Of a stretch of DNA of 64,000 nt, positions 51,457-60,127 are shown in pieces (within the stretch, counting starts at the first letter, position 1; each line of letters opens with the position of its first letter). The stretch lies in the NCBI GenBank assembly GCA_014377695.1, contig JACMPA010000009.1, forward strand, positions 1-64,000, written 5' to 3'. The notes beneath the pieces were generated by a model. That model did no database searches. It was not told where the DNA came from and saw only the letters and a list, made by a program, of their open reading frames with translations. Both the position numbers and the translations under genes were made by a program. Source of the DNA: Candidatus Saccharimonadota bacterium. Its GTDB lineage: Bacteria > Patescibacteriota > Saccharimonadia > Saccharimonadales > UBA4665.

Positions 51457-51972
51457 ATGGAAAGTGTAATTCAGAAGATTAATCAGAAATACCTCAAGGG
51501 CGCTGTCGTCAATGTACGCAGTGGTGACACCGTCAAAGTGCACCAAAAAATCCGTGAAGGTGCTAAGGAACGTGTACAGATCTTCCAAGGTCTGGTTATT
51601 CGTACCGACCGCAAGGGCAGTCACACAAGCCGCATTACGGTGCGCCGTATTGCTAGTGGAATTGGTGTCGAAAAAAGCTTCTTGCTCCACAGCCCTCTCG
51701 TGCTAAAGATTGAAGTTACCAAGCGTAGCAAAGTTCGTCGTAACTACCTGAGCTACATGCGTGAGCGTACGGGCAAGTCAGCTCGCTTGACTGGAATGGA
51801 CTTCGACAAAGATGCCGTTAATAACATTCGTGACGAAGCGGCTGAAGCCGAAGAGGCAAAACTAGCCGAAGATACTGCCAAGGCAGCCGAAGCTGAACAC
51901 GATGCTAAAGCAGCCGAAGAGTCAGCAAACGACGCTAAAGTTGCTGAAGCAGTTGCCAAGCACGAAGCTTAA
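51457..51972 (+). CDS. rplS: Ribosomal protein L19 with Ala/Glu-rich C-terminal extension
   Basis: VNVRSGDTVKVHQKIREGAKERVQIFQGLVIRTDRKGSHTSRITVRRIASGIGVEKSFLLHSP. Confidence 0.96.
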   Translation: MESVIQKINQKYLKGAVVNVRSGDTVKVHQKIREGAKERVQIFQGLVIRTDRKGSHTSRITVRRIASGIGVEKSFLLHSPLVLKIEVTKRSKVRRNYLSYMRERTGKSARLTGMDFDKDAVNNIRDEAAEAEEAKLAEDTAKAAEAEHDAKAAEESANDAKVAEAVAKHEA

Positions 51973-51992
51973 TAAGAACTAGGTATATTTCT

Positions 51993-52020
51993 AAAGCCCC
52001 GGTAACTCGGGGCTTTTTGT
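51993..52020 (+). terminator. Intrinsic terminator after rplS
   Basis: AAAGCCCCG-GTAACT-CGGGGCTTT followed by TT. Confidence 0.85.
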
Positions 52021-52045
52021 TTGCCAACAGGCGTACAATATAAAT

Positions 52046-52624
52046 GTGATAACAGTAGGCATAGATGAAGTTGGTCGTGGTTCATGGGCAGGCCCAGTAG
52101 TAGCCGGGGCGGTGATACTTGGACCGCCAATCATTGGACTCCGTGATTCTAAGAAGCTGAGCAAGGCTCAGCGCGAAGCCCTGTCCGAAGAAATCAGTAA
52201 TACAGCGCTGGCTTTTGGAATCGGTTGGGTTGAGGCATCTGAACTTGATGAGATCGGCCTAACGGCGGCTGTAGGCCTGGCCATGCAGCGAGCCGTGGAC
52301 CAAGTAAACCAATCGAAAGTCGAATTTAGCGAAATTATTGTTGATGGAAATCTGAATTATTTTCCAAATGACGCGCGGGCTAAAGCCGTCGTCAAAGCCG
52401 ATGACACGGTGCCGGCGGTTAGTGCGGCTAGTATTATTGCCAAGGTGGCTCGCGATAGCTATATGGCCAACATTGCCCACAAAAAATACCCGGAGTATGC
52501 GTTTGATCGACACGTGGGTTACGGTACGAGCTTGCATCTACAGATGCTTACATTATATGGACCAACTGCTATCCATCGTCAGACATTCCGACCAGTTAAG
52601 GCGTTGCTCGGTGTCAAGCCATGA
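52046..52624 (+). CDS. rnhB: Ribonuclease HII
   Basis: VGIDEVGRGSWAGPVVAGAVIL, LRDSKKLSKAQREALSEEI, ASIIAKVARDSYM; GTG start. Confidence 0.96.
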   Translation: MITVGIDEVGRGSWAGPVVAGAVILGPPIIGLRDSKKLSKAQREALSEEISNTALAFGIGWVEASELDEIGLTAAVGLAMQRAVDQVNQSKVEFSEIIVDGNLNYFPNDARAKAVVKADDTVPAVSAASIIAKVARDSYMANIAHKKYPEYAFDRHVGYGTSLHLQMLTLYGPTAIHRQTFRPVKALLGVKP

Positions 52625-52968
52625 CTACCTTTACGATTGGACGCCAAGCCGAAAAAGTAGCAGCTGAGTATTTACGAGCGAAGGGTTACGAGATACTGGA
52701 GCAAAACTACCGAACCAGATTTTGCGAGATCGACATTATTGCCCGCAAGAATAAATTTTTATACTTTACTGAAGTAAAATACCGTCGAAGTGATGCTCAA
52801 GGCGGTGGACTAGAATACATCACTTCAAAAAAACTAAAGCAAATGGCTTTTGCAGCGAATACTTGGTTGCAAGAGCGACCAGCGCCGCGAGGCTACTATT
52901 TAGCGGCTATAGAAGTTGGTGGGTCGGCCTTTACCGTACGAAACTTCATCGAGTCTTTAACAATTTAG
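52621..52968 (+). CDS. YraN/UPF0102 family nuclease-fold protein
   Basis: RQAEKVAAEYLRAKGYEILEQNYRTRFCEIDIIARKNKFLYFTEVKYR. Confidence 0.92.
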   Translation: MTTFTIGRQAEKVAAEYLRAKGYEILEQNYRTRFCEIDIIARKNKFLYFTEVKYRRSDAQGGGLEYITSKKLKQMAFAANTWLQERPAPRGYYLAAIEVGGSAFTVRNFIESLTI

Positions 52969-53488
52969 AACGCCGAGTTTCCTGAACTTTAAGACCTAAC
53001 CAAATCATTAAACCTGTCACCATTGCGACTAAGAAAAATAATATTAGGACGCCAATTACTCCTTTGCCGCTGAAACCTGTTGCGTAGCCACCGGCACCAC
53101 AGTTCTCAGTTCGGACAATACGCTCAGGTTGCGCTGCGTCATAGAAAGCTCGGCACGGCCGATAGACGGATTTAATATACAACGCACCAGTCAACAATAT
53201 CCCCATCAACATAATCCCTGCCGCCGTAGTTATGGGTATGTTCCGCTGTCGACTGTTTGGACTTCGTAGGAAGATTGTAGGCAAGAGTACTGCACTAACT
53301 AAAAGAATTGCTACGGCCACGCCGAAAGTTACTGAAAGAAACAATTCGACAGCAAGCGGTAATGCATAACTGTTTACGTTAAACAAGCCTGGTAAGACAA
53401 AAAAACCGCCAAACATAATTACGACTATGTAGCCGCTCGCTAAAACGAAAGCTTTGTACAAAAAACGCTTCACTCGTTCAAAGTTCAT
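52946..53488 (-). CDS. Hypothetical polytopic membrane protein
   Basis: 180 aa hydrophobic ORF directly downstream of the M1 aminopeptidase. Confidence 0.7.
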   Translation of the reverse strand: MNFERVKRFLYKAFVLASGYIVVIMFGGFFVLPGLFNVNSYALPLAVELFLSVTFGVAVAILLVSAVLLPTIFLRSPNSRQRNIPITTAAGIMLMGILLTGALYIKSVYRPCRAFYDAAQPERIVRTENCGAGGYATGFSGKGVIGVLILFFLVAMVTGLMIWLGLKVQETRRSKLLKTR

Positions 53489-56097
53489 TAGTTAAAAAAA
53501 GTCTGGACTGAAGCAAGGTCTCGTTCAAGCCAAGTGATGCGAGTAGCAATTTCTTCGATGCCAATCTCAATGTTGCGCTTCAGTGCGATCTGATTGGTCT
53601 TCGGTAAAAAGAAAGCTTTGTAACGGTCGGCTGATTCTTTAGTACTGCAGGCTGACGCGGCATAACGTGGCAGCATATCGTACGACTTGTCGTTTTGGTA
53701 GGTGTCCACCAACCATTGCCATTCATCAACCATCCACTGCCAAGCTGTGTCGCCACAATACCTGTTACGTAGCAGGTAAATAAGCCAACGATCGGCATCC
53801 TGTGGCTTGACCAGGGCAGGATCTTTGATGCGCGACAGCAGCATGCTGGCTGTTTTAGGATTACGGGTGGCCGTCAGAGCACCGGCAATATCCGCCTGCA
53901 AGTCACTATTGCTAGTTTCATGGTGGAGGTTTAACAGATACTCGATAGCAGCTTTATCACCAAGCTTCACTGGCACTCCAAACACTATACTTCGTAGTTC
54001 CGGCGGTATCGCCGAGCTGTTGGTTTGATATGCCGCGAATAACGCTTGAGCGTGCTCAAGTACAGTTGGTTCATCAGCATAGGCAGAAAGTCCAATAATT
54101 GTCGCGCGGAGTTTCTGATCGCCGATGTCCTCACCAGGTTTTTCGTCCCAACCAAGGCGTTGCAATTCAGCGGCAACCAAACTACGAATGAATGTTTTGA
54201 TAGCAGCTTCTAAACTATCGTCTAAATCAATGAAGCGGCGGCTTTCGCCGATGATGAGCGCGATCATGTCCCAGACAGTTTCAGAATCTTCGTCTTTATA
54301 GGCGGCTAACAGCTGCAAAACGTCACCGTAGCTGCGAATACCGGCCCGGGCCAGCATACTGGCATCATTAAGCACCATCAGACGCTCGCCATTACTAAAT
54401 TCCTTTGATTTAATCATTTGGGCTTGCATATCGCGCTGGGCATCGTCTTCGTAATTCACAACGTAATGGCCATGCGCGCCACGGTTGATGAGAGCAGTCT
54501 CACTGGTTGTCAGGGTGATGGTGCTAGCAGGAGTAGCCAGTAGTGCCGGTACAGCATCATTAGTAGAAAACAGCGGAACTTGCCAAGTACGATCAGGATC
54601 AATTTTAGTCATGTCATCCAGGAAGTGGCCTTGAGTGATGGTAACTTCTGCGCCAGTTTGAGTTAAGGTAAGCACTGGGAATCCGGATTGCTCAAGCCAG
54701 GGGTTCATGAATGCAGCCACGTCTTTGCCGCTGGCTTCACTTAGCTCAGCCCATAGATCAGCGCCGATAGTGTTGCCGTAGGCGTGCTTTTTAAAGTACG
54801 CTTGTAAGCCTTTTCGAAATGCTTCCTCACCAATGTACTGCTTCATCATATTCAGCAGTCGGCCACCCTTAGCGTACACAATGGACGGGTCAAAGAGGGT
54901 GCTTATTTCGTCCGGATGGTTCACATCGAGCTTGACGGCCTGCACGCCAGGTGTTGAGTCACGGCGCAGTGCCGACAAGGCTTCTTGAGCTATAAAGGTA
55001 TCCCAGAAACCCCAAGTTGGGTACATGGCGTCCGGTGCTTCGTACTCCATGATGTTGGCAAAACTCTCGTTAAGCCATAAATCATCCCACCACTTCATAG
55101 TTACGAGGTTGCCGAACCACTGGTGCGACGTCTCATGCGCCACAACAGTAGCGATGACTTCTTTGATGCTCTGGCTTGTTTCACCAGGGTAAGCCAGCAG
55201 CACGCGTTCACGGTAGGTAATCAGGCCCCAGTTTTCCATGGCACCGCTGCTAAAATCAGGTAGCGCGACGTGGTCAGCCTTGGCAAGTGGGTAGTCTACG
55301 CCGAAGTAGTCTTCAAAGAATTCGATTGAGCCTTTGGCTACGTCTAATGCAAAATCAAATGAGTTTGCTGGCTGAGCAACCGTACCCCATACGGCAACAT
55401 CGGTACCACGTTTGGTTTTGGTGGCTCTGCTATGAAGTTCACCGATGACAAAAGCTAGCAAATAACTGCTCATTTTCGGTGTGGTTTCAAAGAACGTTCG
55501 TTGTTGCGTTGCCTCATCCTTGCTACAGGCTACATACTCACCGTCAACTAATTTACCGTAGAGTTTTTCTTTTTCAGGCGTGTTGCTTAGCGTGACGATA
55601 TTCGCCGCGCTGATGAGCGTCAGATCATAGGTAGCCTTGGCTTCAGGCTCATCAATACAAGGGAAGGCTTCACGGGCATGATGACTTTCGAACTGGGTTG
55701 CAAATAATTTCTTTTCGATACCATCTTGTTTGAAATAACAGGGATATATACCGGTCATGCCATCGGTTATCTTGCCCTCGAAATTAATAAAGATGTTGTA
55801 GCCACCCGGATATAGCATCTCATTGCTGTGCAACCGAACTTCGTCGAAACTGTCCTGGGTGTTGATGCGCGATACTTCAAAGACTTTGGCACCTTTTTTG
55901 TCAGTTCGCCGAATCCTAGCCTGAGTTATTTTTAAGCCTTTTTGGTGAAAGGTGATCCGCTGGCTTGGTCGACCAACCTTTTTGCCAGCAATCACGACAC
56001 TACCACTAAAAGTCATAGCTTCGTCGTTAATCTTCAGTTGCAAGTCATAGTGCGCTGGTTGAAATTGTTCGTACAAGCGGGTGACAGATTTATTCAT
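53488..56097 (-). CDS. M1 family aminopeptidase (aminopeptidase N-like)
   Basis: SSGAMENWGLITYRE and VAHETSHQWFGNLVTMKWWDDLWLNESFA. Confidence 0.96.
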   Translation of the reverse strand: MNKSVTRLYEQFQPAHYDLQLKINDEAMTFSGSVVIAGKKVGRPSQRITFHQKGLKITQARIRRTDKKGAKVFEVSRINTQDSFDEVRLHSNEMLYPGGYNIFINFEGKITDGMTGIYPCYFKQDGIEKKLFATQFESHHAREAFPCIDEPEAKATYDLTLISAANIVTLSNTPEKEKLYGKLVDGEYVACSKDEATQQRTFFETTPKMSSYLLAFVIGELHSRATKTKRGTDVAVWGTVAQPANSFDFALDVAKGSIEFFEDYFGVDYPLAKADHVALPDFSSGAMENWGLITYRERVLLAYPGETSQSIKEVIATVVAHETSHQWFGNLVTMKWWDDLWLNESFANIMEYEAPDAMYPTWGFWDTFIAQEALSALRRDSTPGVQAVKLDVNHPDEISTLFDPSIVYAKGGRLLNMMKQYIGEEAFRKGLQAYFKKHAYGNTIGADLWAELSEASGKDVAAFMNPWLEQSGFPVLTLTQTGAEVTITQGHFLDDMTKIDPDRTWQVPLFSTNDAVPALLATPASTITLTTSETALINRGAHGHYVVNYEDDAQRDMQAQMIKSKEFSNGERLMVLNDASMLARAGIRSYGDVLQLLAAYKDEDSETVWDMIALIIGESRRFIDLDDSLEAAIKTFIRSLVAAELQRLGWDEKPGEDIGDQKLRATIIGLSAYADEPTVLEHAQALFAAYQTNSSAIPPELRSIVFGVPVKLGDKAAIEYLLNLHHETSNSDLQADIAGALTATRNPKTASMLLSRIKDPALVKPQDADRWLIYLLRNRYCGDTAWQWMVDEWQWLVDTYQNDKSYDMLPRYAASACSTKESADRYKAFFLPKTNQIALKRNIEIGIEEIATRITWLERDLASVQTFFN

Positions 56098-56161
56098 GTC
56101 AACAGTATACCATCAGCGGTATTACAGAGCCGCAAATGATGAAGTAGGATATAATATGCTT

Positions 56162-56692
56162 ATGAAGTTTAGTCTCAACATAGACAGTAGCTACTCAACG
56201 CGCGATCAGAGAGTTGATTTTACTGACCCACAATCTGTCAAAAAAGTGATAGGGCGTGATTTACTGTTCAGCGCTGGGCTGAGAGGTGCCGCAATGTCTA
56301 TGGTTTTAATAGGGGGCTTGCACGCAGCTAAAGACGCGGAGCATGGGATTGAAAGTGATGCTATTCCAGGTGGTCTAGCAATCGCTGGCTCGGCACTCCG
56401 TATTGCCAGCGGCCTCGAACGGCGCAAAACTCGACGAAATGTAGGCCGCACACTCATGTGGTTTAGTGCGTACAAAACATGGCCTGAAGACGGTAGTATC
56501 GATTCAGCCTCAGCCCAGGCAGCGGATATTGTCTATGATGTTCAGCGTATCAATCAGCGAGATCAGCTAAACGCACTCGTAACGTATGTGATCGTATCAA
56601 AAGCGGTTGACCAGCTACAGGAACTTGCAGGCAATCAGGTGCTTTCATTCGAACAGGCCCAGCAAGCTCGTCGGCGTACCGAGCAAGATTGA
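56162..56692 (+). CDS. Hypothetical protein
   Basis: start trimmed from 56081; TATAAT (56150-56155) 6 nt upstream of ATG 56162. Confidence 0.65.
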   Translation: MKFSLNIDSSYSTRDQRVDFTDPQSVKKVIGRDLLFSAGLRGAAMSMVLIGGLHAAKDAEHGIESDAIPGGLAIAGSALRIASGLERRKTRRNVGRTLMWFSAYKTWPEDGSIDSASAQAADIVYDVQRINQRDQLNALVTYVIVSKAVDQLQELAGNQVLSFEQAQQARRRTEQD

Positions 56693-56717
56693 CCATTAAG
56701 CGCCGCTATGATATTCT
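56689..56717 (+). promoter_or_regulatory. Putative nusA distal promoter
   Basis: TTGACC (56689-56694) - N17 - TATTCT (56712-56717). Confidence 0.55.
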
Positions 56718-56728
56718 AAAAGTGTTCG

Positions 56729-56753
56729 ATCCGGCCAACAGGTCGGATTTTTT
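56729..56753 (+). terminator. Intrinsic terminator / possible attenuator upstream of nusA
   Basis: ATCCGGCC-AACA-GGTCGGAT followed by T run. Confidence 0.75.
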
Positions 56754-56816
56754 CGTATCAGAGACCACTTTATATGATCATCACACTTTGGAAGCTAACT
56801 AGAAAGGAAACTAATA

Positions 56817-58034
56817 ATGGACATGGATTTTAAACAACTCGCTACCGCCATCAAAGCAATAGCCGAGGAAAAGAACTTACCCGAAGAAACCGTACAGGAA
56901 GTTGTTGAGCAAGCGCTTGCTGCTGCTTACCGTCGTGATTACGGAGATCGTGAGCAAGACATCCGGGTGAGCATGAACCTCAATACCGGTGAAGTCGACG
57001 CTTTTGTTACCAAGGAAGTTGTCGAGCGCATCGGCGATGGCGATTACGAAATCAGCCTGACTGATGCTCAAGTTATGAAAAAGAACGCCGTTATCGGTGA
57101 CATGATTGAACTACACGAAAAAGTTGAAGCTTTTGGACGCGTTGCTGCCCAGACTGCCAAGCAGGTTATCTTGCAACGTCTCCGGGAAGCCGAGCGCGAG
57201 ATTGTCATGGAAGAGTATGAAGACAAAATTGGCACCGTTATTAATGCCGTCGTCTCGCGAGTCGAAGGCAATATTTGTCGTATCGACCTTGGCAAAGCGC
57301 AGGGTATTATGCCACGTAGCGAACAAATTCAAGGTGAGCGCTACTACCCAGGCCAACGCCTAAAAGTATTCCTAAAAGACGTCGAGCGCGGCTTCCGCGG
57401 TCCACAATTGGTAGTTAGCCGTGGCAACAAAGAATTTATCGAATGGTTGTTCCGCGGTGAGGTTCCAGAAATGGAAAGTGGCGCCGTCGAAATCAAAGGC
57501 ATTGCCCGTGAAGCCGGTGTGCGCAGCAAAATCGCCGTCGCCAGCAATGTACCAGGTGTTGATCCGGTCGGCACCTTCGTTGGTGGTCACGGCACACGCG
57601 TAAACGCAGTTGTATCTGAAGTTGGTGAGCAGGAAAAAATCGACATTATCGTCTGGAGCGATGACACCATTGAATACATCACGAACGCCTTGAGCCCAAC
57701 TCGGGTTACCAAGGTAACGCTTGATGAGAAGAACAAAAAAGCACGAGTACTCGTCCCAGAGGACCAGCTTAGTATTGCTATAGGTAAGAGCGGTCAAAAC
57801 GTCCGGTTGGCGAGCAAGTTGAGTGGCTACGAAATCGACATCGAAGCTGATCAACTTAGCGCACCTGTCGACACCACGCCGGAGGCCCCAGTTGCGTCTG
57901 CTGCCCAAGCCTCAACCTCAACTGCTAATACTACAGCGGCAGAGTCGGCCAAACCGAAAGTACCACCAAAGCTCAAAAAGAAGAGCGAACTCGAAAATAG
58001 CTTGCTCGACGCCATCGAACAGCACGGCGAATAG
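56817..58034 (+). CDS. nusA: Transcription termination/antitermination factor NusA
   Basis: S1 and KH regions: GTVINAVVSRVEGNICRIDLGKAQGIMP, VGTFVGGHGTRVNAVVSEVGEQEKIDIIVWSDD, LSIAIGKSGQNVRLASKL. Confidence 0.96.
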   Translation: MDMDFKQLATAIKAIAEEKNLPEETVQEVVEQALAAAYRRDYGDREQDIRVSMNLNTGEVDAFVTKEVVERIGDGDYEISLTDAQVMKKNAVIGDMIELHEKVEAFGRVAAQTAKQVILQRLREAEREIVMEEYEDKIGTVINAVVSRVEGNICRIDLGKAQGIMPRSEQIQGERYYPGQRLKVFLKDVERGFRGPQLVVSRGNKEFIEWLFRGEVPEMESGAVEIKGIAREAGVRSKIAVASNVPGVDPVGTFVGGHGTRVNAVVSEVGEQEKIDIIVWSDDTIEYITNALSPTRVTKVTLDEKNKKARVLVPEDQLSIAIGKSGQNVRLASKLSGYEIDIEADQLSAPVDTTPEAPVASAAQASTSTANTTAAESAKPKVPPKLKKKSELENSLLDAIEQHGE

Positions 58035-58100
58035 TACCTGACTATCCCCAGTAACGAACAGGCGTGGCCACCCAGCCATGTCTATTCTGGAGCCATATAC

Positions 58101-58129
58101 TTGACATTTATACTTACATATAGTATAGT
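58101..58129 (+). promoter_or_regulatory. Near-consensus sigma70-type promoter
   Basis: TTGACA (58101-58106) - N17 - TATAGT (58124-58129), 9 nt before GTG 58139. Confidence 0.75.
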
Positions 58130-58138
58130 GTATTAATA

Positions 58139-58657
58139 GTGACTAATAATCCGTCAAAAAAATTCCTAGCCCACAGTGAAGCATCCAGAGTCGGTGCGCT
58201 CATTCGTGGTGCACGAATTGATCAAGGGGTTAGTATGGCTGAGCTAGCAGGTCTGCTCGGTGTTTCGCAGTCTTATATTTCGCGGATTGAGACCGGCAAG
58301 CGTCCTTTAAATGCAAGCCTCATTACTGCCATTTCCGCAATAATTGGACTACATGAAGAATCCTTAGCAACTGCAAATACCACTGCTGAACGTCGGGATA
58401 AAATCGCTGCTCAACATGGTCCAGAATTGGCAAAAGCATTGGGTACAATCATGATGATCGAAGGTACATGCTATGAGGATGTTGAGCGCGAATCGCTTAT
58501 TCTTTTCGTGAACGACCGAAGGACTGATCCGGAGTTCGTCAATTTACTCATTGATTCTGAGTTACCTCTCCCAGTTACTGAAATTGCAACTGCAGGTCTG
58601 TCACCTACTAACCCAACATGCGCACTACGTTCAGAAATCATACTTTCCTGGAATTAA
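58139..58657 (+). CDS. XRE-family HTH regulator
   Basis: IRGARIDQGVSMAELAGLLGVSQSYISRIETGKRPLNASLITAISAIIGL. Confidence 0.88.
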   Translation: MTNNPSKKFLAHSEASRVGALIRGARIDQGVSMAELAGLLGVSQSYISRIETGKRPLNASLITAISAIIGLHEESLATANTTAERRDKIAAQHGPELAKALGTIMMIEGTCYEDVERESLILFVNDRRTDPEFVNLLIDSELPLPVTEIATAGLSPTNPTCALRSEIILSWN

Positions 58658-58692
58658 TGCTAGTTTATTACCAGAATGCTATACTCTCGAAT

Positions 58693-59211
58693 ATGAATCC
58701 ACAAAATCAGAACGATACACCGCAACCACAACCCGAGAACCAGCTGCCGGTTCAGCCTGTACTCTCGACTCAACCTGGCACCTCACCTCAACCGCAGTAT
58801 CAGCCGAAGGACTTTGCACCACAGCAACAACAATTTCAACCGCAACAGTACCAAGGTGCTGGCCAACCGCAGCCCTACGATTCGTTGCCTCAAACCCAAC
58901 CGCAGGTTTATGGACAACAGGTCCAACTGGATGCTCAGTCGCAACCACTGCAACAAATACCGCCGCAAGGTGACCACGGTTTGCACTACATTATTCCACT
59001 CAACACTTCTGGTGTAGCCATAGCGGCCGGTTACGTGGCACTCTTTAGCATCTTGATCATTCCAGCACCGATTGCGATTATCCTTGGTGTATTGGGCCTC
59101 CGTGAGGTCAAAAAGCACCCAGGCCTACATGGAAAGTTCCGCTCACTATTTGCAATTGCTGCAGGGGGCACCGTTAGTTTATTTGTGGCCGTTTTGGCCA
59201 TATTCTTTTAG
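58693..59211 (+). CDS. Gln/Pro-rich N-terminus plus DUF4190-like membrane domain
   Basis: start trimmed to ATG 58693; IPLNTSGVAIAAGYVALFSILIIPAPIAIILGVLGLREVKKHPGLHGKFRSLFAI. Confidence 0.75.
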   Translation: MNPQNQNDTPQPQPENQLPVQPVLSTQPGTSPQPQYQPKDFAPQQQQFQPQQYQGAGQPQPYDSLPQTQPQVYGQQVQLDAQSQPLQQIPPQGDHGLHYIIPLNTSGVAIAAGYVALFSILIIPAPIAIILGVLGLREVKKHPGLHGKFRSLFAIAAGGTVSLFVAVLAIFF

Positions 59212-59313
59212 TATCAACACGTAGTATCGCTGACCGGTATTGAGTTGAGACGTTGCTGAATAAGCATAAGTTGTTACAATCAGAGGTAATACAAGCTAAA
59301 AGAAATACAAACA

Positions 59314-59958
59314 ATGGATCCAAGTTACCAGCCCGACCCGAATAAACAGCAACCACAGGCAGGCCAGCCAACACAAGAACCGTCGCAACAATTTAATCCA
59401 TCGCAGCCTGTTGCATCGCAGCCCATGCAACCACTACCCCGACAGCAATCCCAACCTTCGCAGTCGCAACCATTTGAGCCAATTCAGTCAGACGCTTCGC
59501 AGCCAAACGCACCGCAGCCATTCCAGCAACAGTTCTCTCCGGACCAAACTTCAGGCGCTGCCCAAAATACTCATCAGGCCACCGGACCAGCATTGCCCGG
59601 CTACCCTCAGCCAGCGAATGGACTACCACAAGCTCCAGGTCAACAGGCAGTGATGGCTGGCGAGAGTGATAAAGAGTATCTTATCGCGTGGTTGTTAGCA
59701 TACTTTTTGGGGGTATTTGGCGCCGACAGGTTTTACCTGGGCTATACCGGACTTGGAGTTCTTAAGCTGGTGACTTTGGGTGGTTGCGGCATTTGGGCAT
59801 TTATTGATTGGATTTTGATCTTTACTGGATCCATGAAAGATAAGCAGGGTCGACCACTCAAAGACCGAGCGAAAAACCTCAAACTAACGGTCGTAGTATT
59901 TGCAGTGTTGTTTGGGCTTGGAATCATTGCAAATATCGTTCGCTACGCCGTTAGCTGA
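59314..59958 (+). CDS. Gln/Pro-rich N-terminus plus TM2 domain protein
   Basis: YLIAWLLAYFLGVFGADRFYLGYTGLGVLKLVTLGGCGIWAFIDWILIFTG. Confidence 0.88.
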   Translation: MDPSYQPDPNKQQPQAGQPTQEPSQQFNPSQPVASQPMQPLPRQQSQPSQSQPFEPIQSDASQPNAPQPFQQQFSPDQTSGAAQNTHQATGPALPGYPQPANGLPQAPGQQAVMAGESDKEYLIAWLLAYFLGVFGADRFYLGYTGLGVLKLVTLGGCGIWAFIDWILIFTGSMKDKQGRPLKDRAKNLKLTVVVFAVLFGLGIIANIVRYAVS

Positions 59959-59974
59959 GACTGGGTACCAGCTG

Positions 59975-60025
59975 TATTCTAGTGAATTAGCACTCTTGAC
60001 GCGAGAGTGCTAATTCACTAGAATA
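59975..60025 (+). promoter_or_regulatory. CIRCE (HrcA operator) within a 51-bp perfect inverted repeat containing a promoter
   Basis: TATTCTAGTGAATTAGCACTC-TTGACGCGA-GAGTGCTAATTCACTAGAATA; TTGACG 59996-60001, N17, TAGAAT 60019-60024. Confidence 0.92.
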
Positions 60026-60127
60026 GGTACTAGAACTTTTGCTGCGTTACAACGCTTAAAAGCTCCTGATTTGTAAATACTAAGAAATCTCACAGATTTC
60101 TCAGTGAAAATGGGGGAAAATAGAACT

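Noticed and set aside
57372-57908. 178-aa minus-strand ORF
   Set aside because: Antisense to nusA
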